DNA of 64,000 nucleotides from Phaeosaccion multiseriatum (Eukaryota > Ochrophyta, other classes): contig OZ218965.1 of the NCBI GenBank assembly GCA_965112735.1, positions 2,108,001 to 2,172,000 of the forward strand, given 5' to 3'. Position 1 is the first letter of the stretch. Each line of letters starts with the position of its first letter. The notes below the pieces were generated by a model that ran no database searches, was not told the origin of the DNA, and was given only the letters and a program-made list of their open reading frames with translations. This document shows, in pieces, positions 1 through 10,723 of this stretch. The position numbers and the translations under genes are program-made.

Positions 1-125
1 CGGAGGGTGGGCGTCAGTAGGCCGTTTCGGTTTCATTTTAGGGCACCGGTGCACTCACACCACATCCACCATATCTCCTGCATCCCCTGCCATCCCCTGC
101 CATCCACTGCCATCCCCCCGTCCAG

Positions 126-3100
126 CCGGGGTCCCCCCTGGGCCTGTTGTCCAAGGACGCTGTATCCCTGCGCAAGAGGGCGTCAGCGGCGTGCATCAAC
201 GCGGCCAAGGAGCTTGCTGACGTCATGCTCGAGGTGCTGCCCGCTCTCTGCAGCAAGGTAAGTCAGTGACTCAGTGACTCAGTGACTCAGTCATCAGGGG
301 AAGTGACTCAGTCATCAGGGGAGGGGGGATGGCAGCTCACGGGAGACAGGATGGCAGTTAATGGGACGGACGGACGGACGGACGGACAGACAGAACGTGC
401 TGCGTGCGTGCACAGTGAAGTCATTCGCCACATACACATACGTAATTGTTAGGATGATTCCTAAACGTCGATCAAACACCCCCCCCCCGCCCTCCTGCTC
501 ATGCTCCCTTCCCTTCCCTTCCTTCCTTCCTTCAGGTGCAGGAGCTTACCCTCCGTGGTGTGCTGAGCGAATCACAGAAGCAAAGTATGCACGAGATGCT
601 TGTGCTCAGCAGCAACGCGGCCCCTGACGTGCAGCAGAGGAGGAGCTTCGTGGAGGATGTGTTGAGTCAGTCTGTGGCCTTCTGGACCAGCCCAGATGTC
701 ACGCAGGTGAGAAGGAAGGGGGGGAGAGAGGGAGAGAGGGAGGGAGGGAGGGAGGGAGAGAGGGAGGGAGAGAGGGAGGGAGGGAGGGAGGGAGGGAGAG
801 TGAGGGAGGGACGGAGGGAGAGGGAGGGAGGGAGGGAGGGAGGGAGGGAGGGAGGGAGGGAGGGAGGGAGGGAGGGAGGGAGGGAGGGAGGGGAATGAGG
901 AGGGGGTTGAGGGCGTCGGTCCTGCCGGGGTCACAAAATGCACGCACGCACGCACGCACACACCCACACTCTGCTCCGGCCTGGTGAGCCTCCTTTGTGA
1001 GCATCCTCCTCGGCGAGAGCACGCAAACAATAGTACCGAGGGCTCTGATCCATATATGCCTGCCTGCCCATATGCCTGCCTACCAGACCTTGTCCACGCC
1101 GCAGGCCTTCCTGACCGCGCTGGGGGTTCCTCTTGGGATGGCAGCCAACGGGACCCCGCTTCCTCTCGACCCTACCGCGTCCGCTCGAGCGTCGCTCTTC
1201 TCTCAGGGGCTGCGCTCGGCTCTCAACACCTTCGCTTCTGTGGGCAAGCGTGTGGCGAGGGACCCCCGGATACGCATCACTGTACACGCAGAGGTAAGCA
1301 CGCTAGTTGGTCATGCACTGCCTCGTGTATGCCATACGAGGGGGGTGTAGGAGGGCAAAGGAACAAAGAATCAACACATGACCCTGTCCCTCCTTATCCC
1401 GATCCTCATGTAGCGTCATGTGGCGCCCCCCCCCCCTGCCCATACACCTACACCTCTACCCTGCTTTGCCCATACACCTCTCTTCCCTGCCCATACACCT
1501 CTGCCCTGTCCTGCCCTGCCCTTTTGCACCTCTGTGTCTCGTCGCTGCTGTACCTCCACCCACCTTTCTACCCACCTCTCCACCCACCCCTCCACTCACC
1601 CACCCACACACACTCACACACGCATCCACTGCAACTCACCCGTTGACTTGCTTCCCCTCCACCCCTCCACCCCTCCACTGCCATCGCCCCTTAACTTACT
1701 ACCTTTCCACCCACTAGTCGTCTCTGGCATGCCCGACCAGTGCCCAGCTGGAAGCGTGTGACGCCTTTTCCTCTGTGTGGCGCAGAGTGCTTCCGAACCT
1801 TCTGAGTCTCATCAGGGTGCTCCACCTGCTCTGGAGCCCGGACATTAGGGCGGGCCTGCTGCAACATCCAGTGGTGAGGGGTGGGGGGCAGTGGATGGCA
1901 GTGGATGGCAGTGGATGACATTCTGTGTCTTTTACTTGTCTTTTGCTTTCCCTCTTTTGCTGAGAAGTCTCCCCTCCCCTCTCCTCCCCTCTCCTCCCCT
2001 CTCTCCCTTCTCCCGTCCCCGTGCCCAGGCAAAGCTCGTGCTTGCCCTCCCCGAGGAAGAAGCGCGCGCCATCTGCGGTGTCGTTGCCGGCCCCAGGGGG
2101 GGCAAGGGGATGGCACCCGACGGGGGGGCAGGAGGGGCAGGGGGAGGGGCAAGGAACAACGGGGATGGGGATATGTTGGGAGGTGAGGAAAGAGCAGAGC
2201 AGTTGGTGATACATCTATCTGCTCTTTCGATCCACTGCCATCCTCGCCCTTCTCCTCTGGGCCTGCCCTCTGCGGGCGACTGAGTATGTCGAAGCGGACA
2301 CCCTCCTCCCCCCCCTTCTCTCTCACCCATATGCTCTGTGCCTCTTTTTGTCTGTTGTGTCTCTCGTCCCTGGTGGGCAGGGGGGGCGGATGACGGGGTC
2401 GACATCAGCCACAGGTCAGAGAGAGGGGGAGAGAGAGAGAGAGAGACGACAGGATGGCAGCCCATGGCATCGGCTCCCTGAGCTGAGCTGAGCTTCCTTG
2501 ACGATGTTCTTGTGGCCCCCTCTCTACCCTTGCGTGCCCATACACCTCTGCCCTGCCCGTCCCCTACCATCCCCTGCCATCCATCCATCCCCTTTGCCTC
2601 CTATATGCCTCTATCCAGATGGTGTGCATGGCTGAACGAGCTGCGCCACGTGTCTTATCAGCTGCTTGGCCTCTCTTGCTCCTCCTTTTGGCTCTTCTTC
2701 GCCTTCGACGGGCCTGCAATGGCCAAGTAAGTCAGTGGATGGGGGGGGGGGGGGGGGGGGATGGCAGCTGATGGAAGAGAGGGGAAAGCAGGACAGCAGC
2801 CTCATATTGCGCCCGCCCATACGCCTGCTGGGCCCATTATTGTGCCGTGTGCTGCCATCCCCCATCCCCCATCGCCCCCCCCCCTCCTCAGCCTGCTGCG
2901 TGAGAGCGTCCTGTGCTCGCTTGATCACATGGAGCACCGTCACGTGCCCACCTTTGTCAAGCACTTTGCAGAGGTCTACTTTGTGGGGTGTCCGACGCCA
3001 GTGAGTGGGTTGGTGGTACAGAAGGAGGGGGGAGGGGAGGGGAGGGGAGGGAGGGGGACGGAGGGAGGGAGGGGCAAAGGGGAAGAGGGAGGAAGAGAGG

Positions 3101-5296
3101 GAAGAGAGGAAGGAAGTGCGTGCGTCGGGCGCATGATCTCCCTTCCCTCCAAAGGAAAGAGTGCAGTGCAGTGCAGTGCTGTTGAGCTGTGCCGTTAAGG
3201 TGTTGTGTTGACGTGGTGCTGAGCAGCCTGGAAAGAGATCGTATCGTTCCCTTGACTCAAGCCTTCCCCCTTCCCTCCCCCCCCCCCCCCCCTCCCCCCC
3301 TCCCCCCCTCCAGCTCCATGCAACCCACTTGCCCCCCCTCGCAGTCCCCCTGTTCGTGCACTGCCTGCACCGCTGCAGCATGACGTGGCGCCCCCCCCTG
3401 CCCCCCCCCGCACCCTCTGAGGGCCCCTCCAGCGCTTACGATAGGGCCCTGTACTCGGTTTATGTGGAGGGGGGTGCCTTCTTTTGCGCCGAGCCGCTGG
3501 AGGGGGACCAGGTGAGAGGCATATGGGAAGAGGGAAGAGGGGTGCGAGGCGTGTTGGAAGGGGGGTGGGAGGTCTTTGATTGTTAGAAGAAAGAGAAGGA
3601 TTCCCATCCATCCACTGCCATCCGCACTCCCATCCATCCAGGGGCACACACTGCACTAACTGACTCACTCATCCGCTCACTCTTTCACTTTGACTCACTG
3701 ACTGGTCGCATGTCCCTCCACTGCCATCCCTGACTACTCACCTTCCGCCATCCATCCGTTGCCATCCTTGACTACGTCACTCACTCACTCACCGACTCAC
3801 TGACTTACTGACTTACTGACTTACTGACTCCTCAATTAGGTGGAGGTGATGGTGGACAATGTCAAGCGTAGCGCCACTCGAGCAGTGATGGAGCTGCTGC
3901 AAGACATCATGGGCCTCAGGGGCGAGCTCTGCGCGCCCGACGCGGCCAAGGGAGCAGGAGGGGGGGCAGGGGGGGCAGGGGGGGCAGCGGCGGGGGGGCA
4001 GAAGGAAGGAAGTGGAGGGGGCGCTGGCCTAGGGCTGTCCTCTCCTCCGCTGTCGCCGTCGCTGACCCCTGAGGAGGAGCTGCGTGTGGTGAGGGAGCGA
4101 CAGGGAAGAGCTCTGCAGGAGGCTCTATTGTTGCGCTGTGACGAGGCTTCGTATCCGATGCTCATGTTCGCGGTGGGGGGGATGACGTGGGCGGACTCTT
4201 ACACCGCGGTCCGGGCGACGATGGTCGCACAGAGGATGGTGGAGGTGAGGGGGAGGGGAGGGGCGGGGCGGTTACAGAAGAAGATGGTGGAGGGGAGGGG
4301 GAGGGGAGGAGCGGTTACAGAAGAAAATGGTGGAGGTGAGGGGGAGGGGAGGAGCGGCAAGGGGGAGGAGTAGCGGGGAGGAAGGGCGGTTACAGAAGAT
4401 GGTGGAGGGGATGGGATGGGAGGCTGAGGAAAAGCAGAGAAGGAACCCAACAGCTGAAGCCTCGACCTCTCTCTGCTCTGCTCTGCTTGCCTGCCTGCTT
4501 GTCGCTGTGTGCGGCTCCCCCCCCATCCATCCACTGCCATCCCCTCCCCCCCCCCACCCCCTCCTTAGCTGTGCTGGCGCATCCCCAAGTTCTCTCCCGT
4601 GCTCGGCTCCGACATGTTCTCAGCGGCTGTGGTGGGGCTGGTCACAGAGCCCAAGTGGCTCACAGGTGTAGAGTGGAGCCTTATGGGTCTGGTGAGTGAG
4701 TGGTTGGTTGGCAGGAAGGAGGGTGGAGGGGTGGGGGGGATGGCAGTGGATGGCCAGGCCAGAGCAGGGCAGGGTAGGGCAGAGCACCCTCGGCGTTTCG
4801 TCAAGCGAAGCGTCAAGCGGACTGTCAAGCGGACTGTCAAGCGGACTGTCAAGTGTCAAGCGGATGTCAAGCGGACCGTCCAGCGGACTGTCAAGCGGAC
4901 TGTCAAGCGGACTGTCAAGCGGGATTTTAGGCGACGCTCGCTAGAGAGGCCATGGAGGCAGTATGGCGGCCGTGAAGAGAGGATTGAGAGAATCTCTTTT
5001 GCCCATACTCCTCCGCCTCTTGCCTCTCGGCACTGCTTCTCTACGGGGCACTCACTGCTTCTCTCTTTGTGTGCACATATTGTGTGTGCGTGCGTGCGTG
5101 TGTGCGTGCGTGGCCTTCTCTCTCCTTCCGCGTGTCCCTCTCTCTCCTCCCAAGGTGCGGGACATTTACGTCAAGCTCGTGATTGGCGGCGACGCGGTGG
5201 ACCAACAGCAGCAGAGGGGCGTCCCAACTCCGATGAGTGACCTACCTCGCCACGTGCTGCTTGCCCTGCCCGCCGTACACCAGGACACCATCGGTG

Positions 5297-5364
<68 letters not shown>

Positions 5365-6250
5365 CGTGTGTGTGTATGTGTGTGTGGGTGGGTGTCTGTG
5401 TATATATGTGTGTATGTGCGTGCATGTGCGTGCATGTGCGTGCCTGTGTTGCTTGGCTGCGTGTCTGCGTGCAGCTTGGCGGGTGGGTTTTGGGGTGTGG
5501 GTTTTGGTGTGTGGGTGGGGTGTGAATGGGGTGGGGTGAGGTGGGGTGCCTCCCAGCGTGTCACTTGACGAGCCCTAACAGAGACAGAGACAAGACACAT
5601 GTGCATCGAGGGACTATGGCCACCTCAGCCCCCCTCTGTCAACCCCCCACCCTGACTGCCCTTCCTCCGGCCCTTCCTGTCCTCCATCACCTCAGTGACT
5701 TTGGAGGAGAAGCTAAAGCTGCACGCCGGTGTGAAGGAGCAGAAGGACGCCCTCCGAGACGTGCTGCGCCTTGCAGCAGAGCACAGCACTGAAGAGCACA
5801 AGGGCAAGGCAGAGGGGAGCATCTTCGCGACCAAGAGCGGCAAGGTCGGTGACTGAGGAGGAGGAAGGGGAGGAGGAGGGAGGAGGAGGAGGAGGAGAAG
5901 GAGGAGGAGGAGGAGGAGGAGGAGGAGGAGGAGGAGGAGAAGGAGGAGGAGGAGGAGGAGGAGGAGGAGGAGGAGGAGGAGGAGGAGGAGGAGGAGGAGG
6001 AGGAGGAGGAGGAGGAGGAGACTGTGCCCTGAGTACAGTGAGTGACATAGTGAGTGTGCAATGAGTGGGGGTGACAGTCGAGGCTTTGCGCTCTCAGCTG
6101 ATTGGCAAACTGTCTGTGTGGCCCGGGAGGGGGGGGGAGGGGAGGAGGGGAGGAGGGGAGGGGGGGAAGAGGGGAGGAGGGGAAGAGAGTACGGTGGCTC
6201 TGATGTGGCGACTCGAGCGTTTGCAACGAAGGTCGATGTCCGCTTTCCGG

Positions 6251-6310
<60 letters not shown>

Positions 6311-6487
6311 TCACACACACACACTCACACACACACTCACACACACGCATACTTGCCTTCCTTGACTTACTCCCCTCAGGCGATGCCGATCTTGTCTGAG
6401 AAGCTCCTCTTGTCGAGTGCGAGGCTGCACAAAGAGCATGGGGCACAGGATGAGGTCATCAACATTGCTTCCTTCTTCGAGTCGTGA
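126..6487 (+). CDS. XPO5: Exportin-5 (XPO5/HASTY-type karyopherin), C-terminal part
   Basis: Exportin-5 is a RanGTP-dependent karyopherin that exports structured RNAs (pre-miRNA, tRNA-like RNA) from the nucleus. I read exons 126-257, 536-706, 1105-1293 (1087 is an alternative acceptor), 1718-1873, 2029-2182, 2381-2414, 2619-2726, 2892-3000, 3314-3511, 3840-4244, 4569-4691, 5155-5293, 5696-5844 and 6380-6487. All join in phase and give 724 visible residues ending in TGA. The order of blocks matches animal exportin-5: a helix with MHEMLVLSSN, then VAFWTSPDV, then LPPLAVPLFVHCLHRCSMTW, then WADSYTAVRATM, ending in an acidic tail, EVINIASFFES. The N-terminal importin-beta part should lie before position 1; the first visible exon starts after an AG acceptor. 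A glycine-rich insert is encoded at 3949-4030. The introns are packed with simple repeats. Identification rests on remembered family pattern, not on a search. Confidence 0.88.
707..892 (+). repeat. GGGA/GGGAGA microsatellite inside exportin-5 intron
   Basis: The tract begins within a few bases of the donor GTGAGAAGG and runs as GGGA units with GAGA interruptions. The sense strand is G-rich, so the transcript could form G-quadruplexes. Confidence 0.9.
4229..4420 (+). repeat. Tandem copies of the exon end plus splice donor
   Basis: The exon end ATGGTGGAG|GTGAGGGGG at 4236-4252 is followed by three further degenerate copies (near 4286, 4326 and 4398), each preceded by GCGGTTACAGAAG. One copy retains a perfect GAG|GTGAGG donor. 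Confidence 0.8.
4795..4925 (+). repeat. GTCAAGCGGACT tandem array in exportin-5 intron
   Basis: About ten 12-base copies with small variants. A closely related 11-base array occurs at 18843-18972 in an intron of the giant gene. Confidence 0.9.
5298..5365 (+). repeat. TG microsatellite starting at the splice donor
   Basis: The donor GTGAGGGTGTG passes directly into a (TG)n run, then degenerate TG-rich sequence to about 5450. Confidence 0.9.
5862..6022 (+). repeat. GGA microsatellite in exportin-5 intron
   Basis: Purine-only GGA triplets with AGA interruptions follow the donor GTCGGTGACTG. The last part of the same intron is a CA run (6256-6345). Confidence 0.9.
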
Positions 6488-6994
6488 GGAGGGAGGGGAG
6501 GGAAGGGAAGGGGAGGGGAGGGAAGGGGAGGGACGGCAGCAAGGAGGAAGGGTGAGCGGTGGGGGGGGCTGCTGCTGTTTGGTTGGGGGGGGGGGGGGAC
6601 ACGTGCTCTTAGTTGGGTGGACAAGAGAGGGGGGGGGTGGGCACTGCTCGATTCAGTGTCTTGTGTGTCACCACAGAGGGGGAGCGGGCCAACAGAGGGG
6701 CCAGCAGAGGGGCCGACAGGGGCCAGCAGAGGGGCATACAGGGGTTGTGGCTGGGGCAGGCAGGCATATGGGCAGGCAGGCATATGGGCAGACGACATCC
6801 CGTCCATGTACATACTTACATATATACGTAGTTATATAAGGGAGGGGCGGAGGAAACATGGGCCAGGAGGTGTGATGAAATTCGATGGAATAGTGGGGCT
6901 CGACTCGACACTACTCAGGGAGTCGAGGGAGGCATCGAGATTTTGGTTAAAATCGATCGATATTGGTCAAGGGCAGGGGCAGTTTATATAATAT
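6488..6994. other. Convergent intergenic region with GA-rich and CATATGGGCAGGCAGG repeats
   Basis: The region lies between the 3' ends of the exportin-5 gene and the giant minus-strand gene. It holds a G/A-rich tract (6489-6640), several copies of a purine-rich CAGCAGAGGGGC unit (6690-6740) and two copies of the GGCATATGGGCAG unit (6763-6790) that recurs across the window. An AT-rich patch near 6985-6995 could hold 3'-end signals. No coding segment is supported. Confidence 0.5.
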
Positions 6995-9900
6995 TCAGAC
7001 TGTCTTTCTGAACTTGGCTATAGTCTTGCCGAGCCTCCCCCCCCCTGTGGTGGCCTTGGCTTTCTCTTCGCTGCCGCCGTGGAGACGGGCCTCCTCGAGG
7101 GCCTTGAGGCGGGCATCTTCCTCCTTGCGCCACCGCTCCTAATGAATCACGATGGAAGGGCAGGTAGAAAGGCATATGGACAGGTAGAAAGGCATATGGA
7201 CAGGTAGAAAGGCATATGGAAAGGTAGAAAGGCATATGGACAGGTAGAAAGGCATATGGACATACAGGGGATCAGGGACTCGACTCTATGCAAAATACAT
7301 TCACTCACTCACTCACCCACCCACCCACCCACCCACCCTCTCACTCACTTACTCACTTCACTCACTTACTCACTCACTCACTCACTCACTCACTCTCTCA
7401 CTCACTCACTCACTCACTCACTCACTCACTCACTCACTCACTCACTCACTTACTCACTCACTCACTCACTCACTCACCCACCCACCCACCCACTCACTCA
7501 CTCACTCACTCACTCACTCACTCACTCACTCACTCACTCACTCACTCACTCACTCACTCACTCACTCACTCACTCACTCACTCACTCACTCACCTCAAAC
7601 TCTCGCACCACGGCGAGGGGCTGTTTGGGTAGCTTATATGGGCTTGGTCGGGTGGTGAAGGCAAGCTCCCCCCCCTCCTCCTTGCCCTCCTTCTCCTCCC
7701 AATCGCAGTCAAGACCATTACCGTACACCTCTCCGAGGGGGGCCAGCAGCACCTGCTTCAACGTCCTCGCCGCCCTCTCCTCCGCCCGCTCGTCCTCCTC
7801 TTGCTCCTCCTCCCCCCCCTTCTCCCCCTCCTCTCCGTCTCCCCTCCCCCCCAGCTGCCCCTGCGACTGCGTGTGAGCGTGCCCCTGCCCCTTCCCTTTG
7901 CCACGCCCCTGCTTGCGCTGCTTGCCCTGCTTGCGCTGCTTGACCCTCCGCCTGGCGGGACTGAGAGGGCGGGGTCTCCTCGTTCTAAGCATCCACGCGC
8001 TGCCGTAGTCTCCGTGCCGCACCTTTGTGGTGTTACAAGCAAGTCATAGTAAGTCAGTAAGCCATAGTAAGTCAGTAACTCAGTAGGCATAGAGGAAAAG
8101 TTTGCTAGTAAGTACGCAAGCCATAGTAAGTCAGTAAGCCATAGTAGTCAGTAAAGAGTACCTGCAGCCAGTCTCCGGCGGTGGCGTAGCCTACTATGGC
8201 GTCCTCACAGCCCAGAGTGCCGATGACTGACGCGTCCGCTCGAGGCTCACAGCGGACCTGTTGGTGGTACGAAGGGAGGGAGGGAGGGAGGGAGGGGGAT
8301 TGGCTGTGCGGCTGGGAGGGCACACCCTGCCTCCGTCTCTGCCTCTGCCTCTGCCTCTACCTCACATTCGCGCTGTGTGTGTGTATGTGTGTGTAATGTG
8401 TATGTGTAGTCGGTAGCCCTCTTGATCTTTGGCATGTGCCCAACCTTCCCTCCCATCCCATATGCCTCTAAGCTGCCCTACCCATGTACCTCCATCTACC
8501 CTTCCTTACCTTGAGTCTGGCCCCCACGGAAGTCTTTCCTCCGCCTGGCAGCCCTTCCACGGCGAGACAGAAGGGTAGCGGCTGCGGCAAGCGATGTACA
8601 TGAGGAGAAAACTTGGCGGTTCCTGCAAGGAGCAGCGGGGGCTCCTCCTCCGGTAACCGTCCCCGAATCTGCAGATAGCGCTTTCGGAGGCCCTGCAGCT
8701 TGTCGTGAGCAGTTTCTGCGGTGGCGGAGGCCTCCTCCGAGGGGAGGGCCATACGCTGCAGCAGAGGAGGTGGCTTGTGAAGGGAGTGGAGGGAGGAGAG
8801 GGATTGGAGGGATGCAAGTGATGATAGGGACATGCCACCGAGTGCTTGTGGGGGGGGGAGGGAGAAGTCGGTGTACTGCATCCACACGTTGCGGTATTCC
8901 TCAAAATCGACCTGAGAGAGTTGGTGATACGCAGGGAGGGAGGGAGGGAGGGAAGGGGTGGGGGTTAGTGAAGGCTCCTTCGAGGCAGGCGCACGAAGAG
9001 AGAGTGGCAGTGACGATAGCGAACGAAGGAGGAGAGAAGCATATGGGCAGAAGCTCAGCTCAAGACCGGATATCGTTGTTCGATATCGATGTGCACACGT
9101 TCCTCCTATGCCTCATATGCCCCTATTCAACACCATCCTCTGCCATCTACTACCATCCCCTGCCATCCCCTGCCATCCCCTGTCATCCCCTGTCCCCTCC
9201 ACTGCCATCCCCTGCCCTCCCCCCGCTCACCATGATCCATTGGGATGTCCCGAGGGGGCCCTCCTGCACCTCAAGCCGCAGCCCAAGCACAAGCATGTCG
9301 TACTTCAATGTCCCGAGGGGGCGAGAGAGGGTGTCCGGCTCGGCGTACACAGGCACTTCCGTCTCCTGGTCGGCCCCCCGGGGGATCTGCGGAGGCGGGA
9401 GCGTAGGTGGGCAGGGAAGCGGAGGTGGAAAAGGGGGGGGGGAGGAGAGAGGGAGAGAGATGGAAGGGAAGAGAGACAGCGCAAGCAGATATATATCGAG
9501 ATTAATATCGACATCGAGATCGAGATCAATATCGACATCGAGATCGAGATCGAGATCGAGATAGACTTCGAGATAGATATCGAGATAGAGATGGAGATAG
9601 AGAGAGGAGAGCTTCCCTACCAACCCCTGTACCAGAAGCCCTTCCTTTGTCACCCTCACCTGGTAGTAATCCGGGAAGGTGGTCTCCCTCATGGTCCTTC
9701 GTGCAAGCGCCAACAGTCCGGCGTGCTCGTCGAGGCGCTGCTGCACAGCGGCGCTTTGCTCGTGAGTGAGATGACGGGCCGAGTCCTCGAGGTGTCGTTC
9801 TAAGAGGAGCTTGCTGGGGAAGGACAAGGAGCCTGGGGGGGGGTGGGCGGAAGTAGGATGGTGAGGTTGGTAGGAGGGAAGAGACGGGAGGGAGGGGAGC

Positions 9901-10685
9901 CGCAACACTATCGACTGACACTCAAACTGAAATGGAGCAGGATGATACCCAATTCAGCACCCAATTCAGCACCCCATTCAGCACCCAATTGATTCCCTCA
10001 CCTCCCCCACCCTCGCAGCCCGGCTCGAAGCAGCGGCGGTCAGGGCAGGAGAAGCGCGGGGGGCGTGTGCTGCGGAAGAGGGCCGTGGATTCGACTCGGG
10101 CAAGGCGCTCAGTCGTCGCCAGGATCACTCGGAGGGCCCTATCGTAGGCAATGAGGCACAGAGGGGGGGGGGAGCGAGGGTGTCATCCGCCGCACGGAAG
10201 AGGAGAGGAGAGGAGAAGAGAAGGGAGGGGTGGAGGGGACGGAGGAGAGGAGAGGAGGGGAGAGGAGAGGAGAGGAGAGGAGAAGAGAGGAGAGGAGAGA
10301 GGAGAGAGGAGAGAGGAGAGAAGAGGAGAGGAGAAAGAAGAGGAGAGGTAAGGAGAGGAGAGGAGAGGAGAACCATGCTTGTCTGTCTGGTGACCGCCTT
10401 CCCCCCTCTTCACCTCTCTCTCTGGGCACTCCCGTCCTTCTCCCTTCTGGCCTGAGCTTTCTTAAGCCTCCGCCGCTGCCGCCAGTTGGGGGTATGAGAC
10501 GCCCCCCCCCCCCCGTGTGAGTGATGTGTGTGTGTGTGTGTGTTGGGGTGGAAGAGCTCTTTGCGGTACCACCTCCACAGCGCCTGGGAGGGGGCAGGGG
10601 GGGGGCAGAGGGGGGGAAGGGGAGGGATCCCAGTGTCAGGCTCCATTTCTCTCTCTCTCTCACAGACACACAGACACACAGACAC

Positions 10686-10723
<38 letters not shown>

